Shown here: in pieces, positions 34,595-46,517 of the stretch
Numbering within the stretch: position 1 is the first letter of the stretch
How the letters are laid out: every line of letters begins with the position of its first letter
NCBI GenBank assembly: GCA_015232575.1
Contig: JADFZL010000005.1
Location: 261,624 to 325,623 of the forward strand
Length of the DNA stretch: 64,000 nucleotides
Reading direction: 5' to 3'
From: Candidatus Rifleibacteriota bacterium
GTDB lineage: Bacteria; Muiribacteriota; Ozemobacteria; Ozemobacterales; Ozemobacteraceae
The notes under the pieces: model-generated
The model's input: only the letters and a program-made list of their open reading frames with translations
Database searches by the model: none
What the model was told of the DNA's origin: nothing
Program-made: the position numbers and the translations under genes

Positions 34595-36835
34595 TTGGCT
34601 TCTGAACATCGCGCTCGTGGTCTGGTTTTACTTAAACCATGCACAAGAAAACTGGTGGGTTATTTGTCTCACCAGGACTCGGTTTTGCGCGGTGAATCGG
34701 CAAGATCTCTTGGAAGACTTGGAGATGCAGAAGCTGTGTCTCCATTAATTGAAGCGCTCAAAAGAGAAAAGCAAGACGAACAAATGCCGCTTGCTCTTGC
34801 AGAAATCGGCCAGCTTTCTGCTCTAGAACCACTTTTAACAGCGTTTTCAGAAGCTGAAAGAGAAGGCAGACCAAATATCGCTCTTGCCCTTGGATCATTT
34901 CCTGACTCCAGAGTTGTCAACGCATTAACAAAAGCACTTAACGACCCTGACCCAAACGTCAGATTCAATGCAATTGCATCACTCGGAAAAATACGTGATT
35001 CAATGGCTGTCACACCTCTCATAAACTGTCTGAACGAATCAAATGAGTGGATATTTCTGAATATTGTTGATTCTCTCTCAAAAATAGCTGATCACAAAGC
35101 AAGTGGTCCGCTTTCGAATCTCTTCTTAAAAGAACCAGGAGAACGAAAGCGTGCCTGCATAATTTCTGCACTTGGAAGAATCCGTGACCCGTCAACCGCA
35201 AATATAGTAGTAAAAGCCTTACGGGATACAGATGACCGGGTAAAAGCCAATGCTGTTGAAGCTCTGGCAAAATTCAGATTTACCAGAGAAAGACTCGTTT
35301 CACACATTCAGGCCTTCCTGAAACATCCCAACCATCGTGTCAGAGGAAATGCAATAATTGCATTGTACGAATCGGGCGGATTCAACCCGAAAGTAATTTT
35401 CGCCGCCATGAAAAACGATCCTGACAAATGGATAAGAGCAACGCTTGGTCATGTCTTAAGTATAATTGATTATCCCGAATCAATTGATTTAATTGTTGAT
35501 CTGCTTAAAGATGAAGACGGAGACGTCAGGAAAAACGCATCAAAAGCTTTGTACAAAAGAGCAGGACAGGAAGAAACAGAACTTCTTCTTTTTCTCCTGA
35601 AAGATCCATCACCTTTCGTACGACAACAAAGTGTTCAAACTCTTGGAAAAATAAGAGCGCGTGCTTCGATTTCCCATCTTCAGGAAATGTTTTACACTGA
35701 AAGAAATTTCAAAATCAGATCTTCAATCATCAGCACGCTTGGTGTCATTGGTGACACAGAAGCAATAAATGTACTTAAGTCAGCCTTCCGCGACAGAGAT
35801 TCAAGAGTGAGGGCCAACGCTGTTGAAGCAATTGAAAAAATATGGGGAAGCGATTGTACAGACCTTCTCAAACAGATGCTTTCTGATCTCGACAATCGCG
35901 TAAAAGCAAATTCCGTAAAAGCCTTATTTAAAATGGGCGAAATATCTGTTGTAAAAATGCTTGAAGATATGCTTTCAGAGCAGGAAATATCAGCAAGAGT
36001 CTCTGCTGCTTATGCAATTGGACAAATTGGTCTCATGTTGAGAGAAATAGAAAAATCACCCGTTTACATGACTCTGAAAAGTGTTCTTGGAAACATGGAT
36101 AATTCTAAAGGTAAAAATAAATCTGCCACAACAACGGAAAATAAAGAAAAATATTCAGTATATCCAGAAGATCAGGAATCTTTCAGAAATCTTTACCTTG
36201 AACAACATAATTCTGGAAAGTACAAAGACTCAATGGAGACTGCAAAAGCTTTTATTCAATCATGGCCGGAAGATATTTCAGCATGTCTTTTTCTGGCAAA
36301 TCTCAATTTCCAGCTCAGCAAGTTTGACGAAGCAATCAACTACTTCAAAAGAACCATAGAGCTTGATCCATTCAATCTTCAGGCTTATGGCAATCTTGGA
36401 ATATCATGTTACAAACTTGGCAGAACACAGGAAGCTATTCACTATTTCAAGCAATCACTGAAAATTCAACCCGATTTATTTGCTGTACATTTCAATCTTG
36501 CAAATCTTCTGCTTAAAGAAGATAAGCTTGACGAAGCTATTAAACATTATGAAATCGGAATAAAATTTGGAAATCCACCACCACGAATAAGAGCAAATCT
36601 TGGCTATGCATACCAGAAATCTGGCCTGTACGAACAGGCATTAATGCAATATGAAGCTTCAATAGAACAGGACCCGCACGATCCGGGTGTGTACTATAAC
36701 TGGGGACTTATATTAATCAGACAGGGCAAAAAAGCGCAGGCAAAACAAATCCTGGCAAGGGCAATCCATTTGGTTCCACCTGGAGCACCTGGCCTGAAAG
36801 CAATAAAAGAACTCATTGAACGAACCAGTGATTAA
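34595..36835 (+). CDS. HEAT-repeat and TPR scaffold protein
   Basis: 746-residue soluble protein with no signal peptide. Residues about 20-480 are a run of HEAT/PBS-lyase-type repeats of about 31 residues, each with D-x-R-V-R/K-x-N-A-x-x-A-L (for example DPDPNVRFNAIASLGKIRD, DTDDRVKANAVEALAKF). After a Lys-rich linker (about 490-530) come five or six TPRs (NLQAYGNLGISCYKLGRTQEAIHYFKQSLKIQPD). The start is a TTG at 34595 with GGAGG 7 nt upstream. It converges on dnaA with only 6 bp between stops. Likely a protein-interaction platform; partner unknown. Confidence 0.9.
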   Translation: MASEHRARGLVLLKPCTRKLVGYLSHQDSVLRGESARSLGRLGDAEAVSPLIEALKREKQDEQMPLALAEIGQLSALEPLLTAFSEAEREGRPNIALALGSFPDSRVVNALTKALNDPDPNVRFNAIASLGKIRDSMAVTPLINCLNESNEWIFLNIVDSLSKIADHKASGPLSNLFLKEPGERKRACIISALGRIRDPSTANIVVKALRDTDDRVKANAVEALAKFRFTRERLVSHIQAFLKHPNHRVRGNAIIALYESGGFNPKVIFAAMKNDPDKWIRATLGHVLSIIDYPESIDLIVDLLKDEDGDVRKNASKALYKRAGQEETELLLFLLKDPSPFVRQQSVQTLGKIRARASISHLQEMFYTERNFKIRSSIISTLGVIGDTEAINVLKSAFRDRDSRVRANAVEAIEKIWGSDCTDLLKQMLSDLDNRVKANSVKALFKMGEISVVKMLEDMLSEQEISARVSAAYAIGQIGLMLREIEKSPVYMTLKSVLGNMDNSKGKNKSATTTENKEKYSVYPEDQESFRNLYLEQHNSGKYKDSMETAKAFIQSWPEDISACLFLANLNFQLSKFDEAINYFKRTIELDPFNLQAYGNLGISCYKLGRTQEAIHYFKQSLKIQPDLFAVHFNLANLLLKEDKLDEAIKHYEIGIKFGNPPPRIRANLGYAYQKSGLYEQALMQYEASIEQDPHDPGVYYNWGLILIRQGKKAQAKQILARAIHLVPPGAPGLKAIKELIERTSD

Positions 36836-36841
36836 ATGACC

Positions 36842-38248
36842 TTAAACAGATTGTGGCGCAACAAAACGCTTTATTCTCTGAAATTCTTCGCTGAATGCAG
36901 AATCTTTTTTTATCATTGTTTCAATTTTATCAATGGAATGAATAACAGTGGTGTGGTCTCTGCCGCCAAAAGCAGCACCAATCTGACTAAGCGGAGAACT
37001 GGTCAAGACCTGCGCAAGCCTCATTGCAATCTGTCTGGGAAAAACAACGTTTGCCGCTCTTCTTTTGCTCGTCATTTCAGACTCTGGAATATCGAAGTAT
37101 TCAGCTACTTTTTTCTGAATGTACTCTATGGTTATTTTCCCCGTTGGGTTCTCACGGAAAAAATCTTTAAGAACCTGATCAATCAATTCCCTGCTGATGT
37201 TCTTCTGTACAATTCCAGCATACGCAACCACTCTCAGAAAAGCTCCTTCAAGTTCTCTGATGTTGCTGTTAACATTCTGAGCAAGATACATTATGTATTC
37301 GTCAGGAACTTTCATGGACATCCGGGCTGCTGAAGTCTTTATTATCGCTGCACGCATCTCAAGATCGGGTGGTAGTACATCAGCAACGATACCCATCTCA
37401 AATCTTGAAACAAGCCTGTCTTCGAGATTATTAATTTTCTTCGGAGGAGAGTCTGACGAAAGAACGATCTGCTTTTTATTCTGAAACAATTCGTTAAAAG
37501 TATGAAAAAATTCCTCTATAACAGAACCTTTGCCCGCAAGAAATTGTACATCATCAATAAGAAGAATATCCTTTTTTCGAAACTTAGCTCTGAATTCATT
37601 TGCTTTTCTGTCTTTTATCGAATCAATAAACTCGTTTGTGAAAGCCTCTGATGACAGATATGCAACCTTCGCTTTCGGGTTACCAGCGATAATGTGCTGA
37701 CCAACTGCCTGTAAGAGGTGCGTTTTTCCAAGGCCAACACCGCCATGAATAAACACCGGATTATATTTTGTTCCAGGTTCAGCACAAATTGCTTGACATA
37801 TTGCATGTACAAACTGATTACTTTTTCCGACAATAAAACTGTCGAAAGTGTACTTTGCATTAAACATGAAGTCACCTTTCTGGTGACCAGAAGAGCTTTT
37901 TACCTGGCTAATCTGCTTTTCAGCAACAGGCGTCGGAGCATCAACATGCGCGACTGCTCCAGGCAAACCAGGCTGATAGGGCCTGACATCTTTCTGAAAA
38001 GTCTGAGGTTTAATTATAAAGCGAAAAGACATCTGTGGAGATATCTTGGTTAGAATCTTTTTCAGGACCATAGTATATTTACGTTCAACCCATTCCTTGC
38101 AGAAATCGTTTCTGGCTTCAAGAACCAGAGTATTCTCATCCATTTTTGACGGATGAATGGAATTAAGAAATATATCCATGCTGGTTTCGTTTACTTCACC
38201 TTTCAGCTCATCCGTAATTCTATTCCATACTTGATCCATGGCGTTCAT
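36842..38248 (-). CDS. dnaA: Chromosomal replication initiator DnaA
   Basis: 468-residue AAA+ initiator. Domain I is at the N-terminus (MDQVWNRITDELKGEV), then a linker, then the AAA+ core starting NAKYTFDSFIVGKSNQFVHA, with Walker A GGVGLGKTHLLQA, Walker B ILLIDDVQFLAGK and sensor/arginine segments. Domain IV has SNIRELEGAFLRV upstream and the DNA-binding signature GGRDHTTVIHSIDKIE. The frame runs 35 codons further upstream, but ATG 38248 has GAGG 6 nt before it and is the conventional start. It is divergent from the dciA-remB-gyrBA genes across oriC. dnaN and recF are not adjacent. Confidence 0.98.
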   Translation of the reverse strand: MNAMDQVWNRITDELKGEVNETSMDIFLNSIHPSKMDENTLVLEARNDFCKEWVERKYTMVLKKILTKISPQMSFRFIIKPQTFQKDVRPYQPGLPGAVAHVDAPTPVAEKQISQVKSSSGHQKGDFMFNAKYTFDSFIVGKSNQFVHAICQAICAEPGTKYNPVFIHGGVGLGKTHLLQAVGQHIIAGNPKAKVAYLSSEAFTNEFIDSIKDRKANEFRAKFRKKDILLIDDVQFLAGKGSVIEEFFHTFNELFQNKKQIVLSSDSPPKKINNLEDRLVSRFEMGIVADVLPPDLEMRAAIIKTSAARMSMKVPDEYIMYLAQNVNSNIRELEGAFLRVVAYAGIVQKNISRELIDQVLKDFFRENPTGKITIEYIQKKVAEYFDIPESEMTSKRRAANVVFPRQIAMRLAQVLTSSPLSQIGAAFGGRDHTTVIHSIDKIETMIKKDSAFSEEFQRIKRFVAPQSV

Positions 38249-38324
38249 GTTTAACCTCGCAGAAGTGAACCAATTTATGAAAAACATCCCGTTTTTCATA
38301 AAATTCGTTTTTTGGGGATTCCTA

Positions 38325-38353
38325 AAAATAGCAAAACTTTCGGCTTGAGACAA
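38325..38353 (-). promoter_or_regulatory. dnaA promoter candidate
   Basis: Minus strand TTGTCT (38353-38348), 17-nt spacer, TATTTT (38330-38325), about 77 bp upstream of the dnaA ATG. Confidence 0.5.
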
Positions 38354-38648
38354 GCTATTTTTTACTTAATTTGTACACCAGTTTCTGATAATCAAATTTA
38401 GTTTTCTGTGGAAAACAATGTAAAAGTTGTGGAAAACCTGTAGAAAAGTCAAAACGGTGGAAACTGCGGGGATAACACATTTTTTTTCAACGTACTTTTA
38501 CATATTCAAGAATACTTTTGTACCAGCTTTTCCTTTAGTTATACAGGTTTTCCACAGACCTACTACTAATTCTAAAAAGAGTACAGCTTTTTAGTAGTAC
38601 TAACTAATAAGAAAATATTATGGTTTTTTACATTTTTTTTTTTCGTAG
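38354..38648. other. oriC: Probable replication origin oriC
   Basis: AT-rich spacer between dnaA and dciA/gyrBA. DnaA-box-like nonamers: TGTGGAAAA at 38407-38415 and 38428-38436, CGGGGATAA at 38467-38475 and TTTTCCACA at 38548-38556. The last is followed, after GAC, by CTA-CTA-CTA-ATT-CTA (38560-38574), the complement of a DnaA-trio array as known from the Bacillus basal unwinding system. Next come an 8-bp hairpin CTAAAAAG/CTTTTTAG (38572-38594) and a very T/A-rich stretch (38600-38660) suited to duplex opening. All boxes differ by one or two bases from TTATCCACA. Confidence 0.82.
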
Positions 38649-38677
38649 TTGAAAAGAATTATTTATTAAGTTATCAT
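38649..38677 (+). promoter_or_regulatory. Promoter for dciA-remB-gyrBA
   Basis: TTGAAA (38649-38654), 17-nt spacer, TATCAT (38672-38677). The start of transcription would be about 14 nt before the dciA ATG, leaving almost no leader. It borders the AT-rich unwinding region, so transcription and origin opening may affect each other. Confidence 0.6.
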
Positions 38678-38697
38678 ACCCCGCTGTAAAATCACAA

Positions 38698-39705
38698 ATG
38701 ATTATGAAGAAAAACTTTATGTTTCAAAACTTTACCCCGGCTTCAAGCGTTTTATCTGAAGCTATTGACGGTCTATTGACATCAAAAGATGATGCAGCAC
38801 CTTACGGAAAAGCATCAAAGAATTCCTTTTTTTTCAATATGCTTGGAAAAGACATTGTTAAACTGGGCAAAGTATCTTACCGCTGGAAATCGATAGTAGG
38901 TCCTGAAACAGCTGAACACGTATTCCCATCGAAAATACGTGGAAAAACGCTATTTGTAACATGCTCAAACTCTCAATGGCTTTATACAATGGTTTTTCTG
39001 AAAATAAATATAATCGAAAAAATTAAATCCACTTTAAATATTGAATTTACCACCATCAAGGGAGACATTGGAAAAATAAAACCACCTGTTATTCAGCAAA
39101 ATAGTGAAATAGATGATTTTTCAGACTGGCAGAATGAGCCGGTTCCTGATATTCCAAAAAAATTACCAGCTGAAACTCTGAATCGAATTCGTGAGTTAGC
39201 TGGTAAACTCTCTGTCAGAAGGAAATGGTTTGAAAAAAAGGGTTATCATCTATGCTGCAAATGCAATGCAACAATGATTTTGGGGAAAGAAGACACTTGT
39301 GCTGTCTGTCTTTTCAATGAAAAGCAGGAATTTCTTGTAAAAGTAAGAAGTGCCCTTTCAGAAGCACCCTGGATTAATTACGAGTGTGGAAGAATGATTT
39401 ACACGGAATTATCAGCAAATGACTGGAAACAAATCCGCAGCGAATTGTATGTTGAATCTGTTAATGCTGCTGAAAATCTGGCAGCAAATATTGAATACCA
39501 GATGAAACATGCTGCTGAAGTTGATGCAATTGATATTGACTGCTTTAAACAGGAAATACAGCGAATGGTTTTGCTTTCTTCTGAAAACACACCAGAAAAA
39601 CTTGATTTTGAGGACCCTTCTATTGTAGAGTTCTTTCCGGTAAAAGAATGGTGGTTTCTTTTACACCCGAATTTATTACCCGATGAAAATTCTGAAAACG
39701 GGTAG
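38698..39705 (+). CDS. dciA: DciA-like (DUF721) protein with zinc ribbon
   Basis: 335-residue protein. Residues about 45-125 match DUF721/DciA, the ancestral loader partner of the replicative helicase DnaB: VSYRWKSIVGPETAEHVFPSKIRGKTLFVTCSNSQWLYTMVFLK. Unlike ordinary DciA (about 100-170 residues) it continues with a helical segment and a four-Cys zinc ribbon (C186-x2-C189 ... C201-x2-C204) and an acidic C-terminal region of about 130 residues. It stands next to oriC and upstream of gyrB, a place where DciA-type genes are common. No good ribosome-binding site is visible; with the promoter so near, translation may be nearly leaderless. Confidence 0.8.
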   Translation: MIMKKNFMFQNFTPASSVLSEAIDGLLTSKDDAAPYGKASKNSFFFNMLGKDIVKLGKVSYRWKSIVGPETAEHVFPSKIRGKTLFVTCSNSQWLYTMVFLKINIIEKIKSTLNIEFTTIKGDIGKIKPPVIQQNSEIDDFSDWQNEPVPDIPKKLPAETLNRIRELAGKLSVRRKWFEKKGYHLCCKCNATMILGKEDTCAVCLFNEKQEFLVKVRSALSEAPWINYECGRMIYTELSANDWKQIRSELYVESVNAAENLAANIEYQMKHAAEVDAIDIDCFKQEIQRMVLLSSENTPEKLDFEDPSIVEFFPVKEWWFLLHPNLLPDENSENG

Positions 39706-39735
39706 TATTTGACTTTCATTTTATGGAGCCGTTAA

Positions 39736-42001
<2,266 letters not shown>

Positions 42002-42019
42002 TGAAATTGAGGTTAAAAA

Positions 42020-44800
42020 ATGCAGGATAATAACGAAAATAATAACGAGAATGTTAACGATACACCTATTCAGTCTGAAGAAGGCGCTACAATAAATACA
42101 GAGACTGCTTTAACGGCAGCTCCGCCTCCACCACCACCGCCGACTGATACCCACCTCAGAATTAATATCGAAGACGATATGAGGGATTCTTATATTGATT
42201 ATGCTATGAGTGTAATCATTGGTCGTGCTTTGCCTGACGCAAGAGACGGGTTAAAACCTGTTCATCGCAGAATTCTATATGGAATGTATGACCAGGGCTT
42301 CACAAGCAAAAGAGCTTATGTAAAATCAGCCCGCACGGTCGGTGAAGTTCTTGGTAAATATCATCCGCATGGCGATCTTTCGGTTTATGATGCCCTGGTC
42401 AGAATGGCTCAGGATTTCAGCATGCGTGAACTTTTGATTGATGGTCACGGAAACTTTGGCTCAATCGACGGTGATTCGCCAGCGGCAATGAGGTATACCG
42501 AGTCAAGATTAAGCAAGCTTTCTGAAGAACTTCTACGTGATCTTGAAATGGAAACAGTTGACTGGACTCCGAATTTTGATGGTTCACTTCAGGAGCCGGT
42601 TGTTCTTCCTTCGAAGTTTCCAAATCTTCTTGTAAACGGATCTTATGGTATTGCTGTCGGTATGGCAACAAATATTCCACCGCATAATCTTGGTGAATTG
42701 ATAAGCGGTATTCTCATGCTGATTGACAATCCAGAAGCAACTGTTGATGATCTGATGACTCATATCCATGGCCCAGACTTCCCCACAGGCGGGATAATAA
42801 TGGGTCGGGAAGGCATTATATCTGCATACAAAACTGGTCGCGGTAGTATTCAGGTTCGTTCAGTTGTCAAATTGGAAGATTTTGCAAAAGGGCGTATCAG
42901 AATTGTTGTTACTGAAATTCCTTACCAGTTAAATAAATCAAAACTTGTTACTCAGATTGCAGACCTTATTAAAGAAAAGAAAGTCGATGGAATAACTGAT
43001 TTACGTGACGAATCAAACCGTGAAGGCATAAGAATATGCATGGAGTTGAGAAAAGGTGTTAATACCGACGTCATTTTAAATCAATTGTACAGACACACTT
43101 CTCTGCAGACATCCTTTGGTGTAATAATGCTTGTACTTGTTGACAGCCGTCCAGTTGTTCTTGATTTGAAGAGACTTCTGGTCGTATATGTCGATCACTG
43201 CCGCGAGGTAATCAGAAGAAGAACAGCTTTTCAGTTGAAAAAAGCTGAAGAAAGAGCACATATCCTGGAAGGATTGACCATTGCTCTTGACAATCTTGAC
43301 GCTGTAATCAAGCTTATTCGTGAGGCAGCTTCACCAGCAGAGGCAAAAGAAGGGCTTATTAAGAGCTTCATGCTCTCTGACAAGCAGGCACAGGCCATTC
43401 TGGATATGCGCTTGCAGAGATTGACCGGTCTTGAACGTGATAAAATTATTGCTGAATATCATGAAACTCTCGCATTAATTGAACGCTTGAAAGAAATTCT
43501 GGCATCAGACGTGAAGATCCGTGAAATTATTAAAACGGAATTGAAGGAAATTGGTGAAAAGTATTCCAACAAGCGCCTGACAGTTATCAGTCAAAGTGCT
43601 GCAGAAGATCTTGAGGCCGAAGATCTCATGCAGGAAACAGATATTATTATAACAATTACACGAAATGGTTATATTAAACGTACAACTCCTGAATCCTTCA
43701 GAGCTATTGCCCGTGGTGGAAAGGGAAGTACGGTAGGTGTTAAAGAAGACGACGTTGTTGAACATATTTACCAGATGACAACTCATTCTATTCTTCTTGT
43801 TTTCACAACTACCGGCAAAGCATACTGGCTCAAGGGTTATAAAATTCCTGAAGGCAGCAAGCAGGCCACCGGAAGAGCTATCGTAAATCTTCTTCAGTTG
43901 GGCGAAAACGAAAAAGTTACTGCACTGCTTCCAGTTAGAACATTTGATTCGACAAGACGCATTTTTATGGTCACGAAAAAAGGTGTTGTAAAGATTACTA
44001 ATCTGAAAGAATTTTCCAGACTCGCTTCAAAAGGCAAAAGAGCACTTACAATTGATGAAGGTGATGAACTTGTTTCTGTAAAAACTATCAGAGGAAAAGA
44101 AGAAATCGTAATAGCAACCAAAAAGGGCTATGCAATAAGATTTCCCGAGTCTGAAGTAAGAACCATGGGATGCGCTGCCAGAGGCGTTAAAGGAATAACC
44201 TTCCGCGAATCAGACGATTATGTAATCGGTATGGAAGTCTTCAGCAGACTTGATGAAAATGCAATCGTCCCGCAGGTAGATGCAAACATTCAGACTATAA
44301 GTTCTGATACACCTTCCGACGGAAATTCTGTTGATTCTGAAGAAATTGCAATTGTACCAATGGATGAAGCAGATGTGGTCGAAGTTGAGGATGAAGTTGA
44401 AGAAATACCAGATGATCTCATCGGAGAATCTGCTGATACATCGGTAGAGCCTGGATCAGAAACACATACGCCGTTCCTTGGAAAATTGCTGACTGTTACT
44501 GAAATGGGTTATGGTAAGCAGACTGATATCAATAAGTATCGAACAACTCACCGTGGTGGAAAAGGTGTAAAAAACTTCAAAACCGGTGAAAAAGTCGGTG
44601 AAGTTCACAGCATAAAACGCATGTTTGAAGGTGATGAACTGATGATTGTCACGACAATCGGAAAAGTAATCAGATTCAATACAAATACACTTCGTTCAGT
44701 TAATCGCTTTACAATGGGTGTAAAATTGATGACTTTGGATCCCAATGACAGGGTTATTTCTGTTGCCAGAATACCGGCTAAGGAAGAAAAGGTGGATTGA
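42020..44800 (+). CDS. gyrA: DNA gyrase subunit A
   Basis: 926-residue breakage-reunion subunit. A variable acidic and poly-Pro N-terminal tail (1-44) precedes the winged-helix domain ([17 protein letters not shown]). The catalytic Tyr is Y159 in AAMRYTE. In the quinolone-determining region [17 protein letters not shown], the residue aligned to E. coli Ser83 is Leu (L120, codon CTT). The C-terminal beta-pinwheel has a GyrA-box-like RGGKGSTVG. Between pinwheel blades an acidic insertion of about 70 residues is seen (about 745-820). The extra length compared with about 830-875 comes from the tail and this insertion. Confidence 0.97.
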   Translation: MQDNNENNNENVNDTPIQSEEGATINTETALTAAPPPPPPPTDTHLRINIEDDMRDSYIDYAMSVIIGRALPDARDGLKPVHRRILYGMYDQGFTSKRAYVKSARTVGEVLGKYHPHGDLSVYDALVRMAQDFSMRELLIDGHGNFGSIDGDSPAAMRYTESRLSKLSEELLRDLEMETVDWTPNFDGSLQEPVVLPSKFPNLLVNGSYGIAVGMATNIPPHNLGELISGILMLIDNPEATVDDLMTHIHGPDFPTGGIIMGREGIISAYKTGRGSIQVRSVVKLEDFAKGRIRIVVTEIPYQLNKSKLVTQIADLIKEKKVDGITDLRDESNREGIRICMELRKGVNTDVILNQLYRHTSLQTSFGVIMLVLVDSRPVVLDLKRLLVVYVDHCREVIRRRTAFQLKKAEERAHILEGLTIALDNLDAVIKLIREAASPAEAKEGLIKSFMLSDKQAQAILDMRLQRLTGLERDKIIAEYHETLALIERLKEILASDVKIREIIKTELKEIGEKYSNKRLTVISQSAAEDLEAEDLMQETDIIITITRNGYIKRTTPESFRAIARGGKGSTVGVKEDDVVEHIYQMTTHSILLVFTTTGKAYWLKGYKIPEGSKQATGRAIVNLLQLGENEKVTALLPVRTFDSTRRIFMVTKKGVVKITNLKEFSRLASKGKRALTIDEGDELVSVKTIRGKEEIVIATKKGYAIRFPESEVRTMGCAARGVKGITFRESDDYVIGMEVFSRLDENAIVPQVDANIQTISSDTPSDGNSVDSEEIAIVPMDEADVVEVEDEVEEIPDDLIGESADTSVEPGSETHTPFLGKLLTVTEMGYGKQTDINKYRTTHRGGKGVKNFKTGEKVGEVHSIKRMFEGDELMIVTTIGKVIRFNTNTLRSVNRFTMGVKLMTLDPNDRVISVARIPAKEEKVD

Positions 44801-44801
44801 T

Positions 44802-45167
44802 TTGAGCGAAAATATTGAGAATTTGCCTCAAAAAAAAAGGAGAGTCAGATTTTCAACTGAAGTAATGTTTATTGTTTCAGTTGTTTTCTGCGTTTCCCTT
44901 TCTTTTATTTATCTTTCACGCTATTATTCAATCAGAAATTTGTTAAACAGGGAAGAAGAGCAGAAAGCAAGAATAGAAGAGCTTGAACGGGAAAATAGAA
45001 AGCTTAAAATGAATCTGGAAAATCTTTCTACTCCGGAAGGAATAGAAAGATTGGCCAGAGAAAGACTTGGATTAGTTAAGCCGGATGAAATAGTTGTTGT
45101 ACCACTTAATGGAAACTCGGCGACTCATTCTCAGAATGTAACCTATGAGAACAAACAACCCAGATAA
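44802..45167 (+). CDS. Septum formation initiator FtsB/DivIC-like protein
   Basis: 121-residue bitopic membrane protein: short basic cytoplasmic part (KKRRVRF), one membrane helix (about 21-40, VMFIVSVVFCVSLSFIYL), a coiled coil (NREEEQKARIEELERENRKLKMNLENL) and the family ending TPEGIERLARERLGLVKPDE. FtsB/DivIC links FtsL and FtsQ/DivIB in the divisome. The frame opens inside gyrA, but a TTG at 44802, directly after the gyrA stop, has AGGTGG 6 nt upstream and starts at SENIENLPQKK. Confidence 0.88.
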   Translation: MSENIENLPQKKRRVRFSTEVMFIVSVVFCVSLSFIYLSRYYSIRNLLNREEEQKARIEELERENRKLKMNLENLSTPEGIERLARERLGLVKPDEIVVVPLNGNSATHSQNVTYENKQPR

Positions 45168-45227
45168 TTTGCTTTCCTTTTTTTGTTTTTCGATGTATCT
45201 TTATAAAAAATCCTGTGAGGTATGAGC

Positions 45228-46172
45228 ATGGCCAGAGGAGAAATTTTACTTGAAAGTGGAACTAATGAACTTGAAATAGCTGAATTCTTTCTCGGTGGGC
45301 AAAGCTATGGAATTAATGTTGCAAAAGTCAGAGAGATAGTTCTTTATAAATCTGACGCAGTCACAAAAATTGTTGGCTCATCAGAGTTTGTAATGGGTTC
45401 AATCATTTTTCGAGGTCATTCGATACCGCTTATAAACCTTCCTTCTTTTCTGAACATAACAGTATCGGCGAAAAATTCAAATATCAGACAGGTTGTGATT
45501 GTTACAGAATATAACAATACCATCAGGGCTTTTCTCGTAGATGGAGTATCACGTATTCACAGGATATCATGGAACCAGTTTATACCCATTCATCCAATTC
45601 TGGGAGCTCATTCATCATTCGTTGGCGGGTCATTTCATATTGAAAAACGTGAAATTCTGATACTTGACTTTGAATCAATTGCTGCAAATATCTTTAATGA
45701 ACAGCGTCTTTATGATGCAAGCGCAGAAAACCTGTCTTCATTGCGAATCAGCAAAAGAGCAGACATTAAAATTCTCATGGCAGAAGATTCAAGAACTATC
45801 CAGGATTTATTAAGATTGAAACTTAAAGGTGCTGGAATTACTGAAGTCTTTTCCTTTGACGATGGTAAAAAAGCACTGGAGAAAATTGAAAAAATGGTTG
45901 AGGAATGCGATTCCTCCGGAACTCTGCTTAAGGAAAAACTCCATATTGTTATTACTGATATCGAAATGCCTGTAATGGATGGCTTGACATTATGTAAAGC
46001 GATTCGTAACAATCCTAAGACTTCCTATCTCCCGGTCATTGTTTTTTCGTCCATGATCAGCGAAGATATGACCAAAAAGTGTAAACAGGTTGGGGCAAGC
46101 GAATGCATTTCAAAACCTCAGATTGATTCGCTTATTACGGTTATTGATGATCTGTGTCTTAATAAAAATTAG
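45228..46172 (+). CDS. cheV: Chemotaxis protein CheV (CheW-receiver fusion)
   Basis: 314 residues. The CheW domain (about 1-160) couples receptors to CheA: EIAEFFLGGQSYGINVAKVREIV, then GSIIFRGHSIPLINLP. The receiver domain (about 180-314) has the acidic pair in ILMAEDSRTIQ, phospho-acceptor Asp in VITDIEMPVMDG, Thr/Ser in IVFSSM and Lys in CISKPQ. The ATG at 45228 is preferred to 45222 because GAGG lies 7 nt before it. It is isolated from other che genes; the MCP at 50015 is the only related gene in the window. Confidence 0.95.
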   Translation: MARGEILLESGTNELEIAEFFLGGQSYGINVAKVREIVLYKSDAVTKIVGSSEFVMGSIIFRGHSIPLINLPSFLNITVSAKNSNIRQVVIVTEYNNTIRAFLVDGVSRIHRISWNQFIPIHPILGAHSSFVGGSFHIEKREILILDFESIAANIFNEQRLYDASAENLSSLRISKRADIKILMAEDSRTIQDLLRLKLKGAGITEVFSFDDGKKALEKIEKMVEECDSSGTLLKEKLHIVITDIEMPVMDGLTLCKAIRNNPKTSYLPVIVFSSMISEDMTKKCKQVGASECISKPQIDSLITVIDDLCLNKN

Positions 46173-46292
46173 AAATTATATTTATAAATAATGTGTCTAA
46201 TAGTTCTTAATACAGCAATTCTTAATAAGGGGGAGTCATTTTGCTCTTTCGCACTAGATCCACAGTGGACGAAAATTGGGTATACGTGGAAT

Positions 46293-46340
46293 GTGAGAGA
46301 TCTCATAAATGTAAGATTTCTTCCTTCGGTCGAAATGACA
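46293..46340 (-). repeat. Dispersed palindromic intergenic repeat, copy A
   Basis: Minus strand begins GTCATTTCGACCGAAGGAAG, continues AGAAATCT and ends ATGAGATCTCTCAC. It matches copies at 54626, 54814 and 62311. It lies between cheV and punA; nothing coding is seen between 46173 and 46414. Confidence 0.8.
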
Positions 46341-46414
46341 AAGCTGGAATTCTCAAGTTTAAGTTAACTCACATGGAGTGTTGAGGGTATTGTCTGTAAT
46401 TATGGACCAAAGAA

Positions 46415-46494
46415 GAGCAAAAAGTGCTCGACTGCGTGGATTGAGCCAGTCGGACTTGTTCGACCGGCTAGAGGGGGTGCGCTTGCTCCCTCTA
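46415..46494 (+). promoter_or_regulatory. Structured leader of punA with three hairpins
   Basis: Three adjacent hairpins: GAGCA-aaaag-TGCTC (46415-46429); AGCC-a-GTCG / CGAC-c-GGCT (46444-46469) with one A-C mismatch; and TAGAGGG / CCCTCTA (46469-46494). The last ends 23 bp before the punA ATG, without a T run. No known riboswitch consensus was recognised; a purine-type riboswitch core was looked for and not found. Confidence 0.5.
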
Positions 46495-46517
46495 ATAAAA
46501 ACGGCAAAGGAATTGAA

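Noticed and set aside
46381..46517. Purine riboswitch upstream of punA
   Set aside because: The conserved aptamer core (TATA...GTATGG...CCGT-like junction segments) could not be found.
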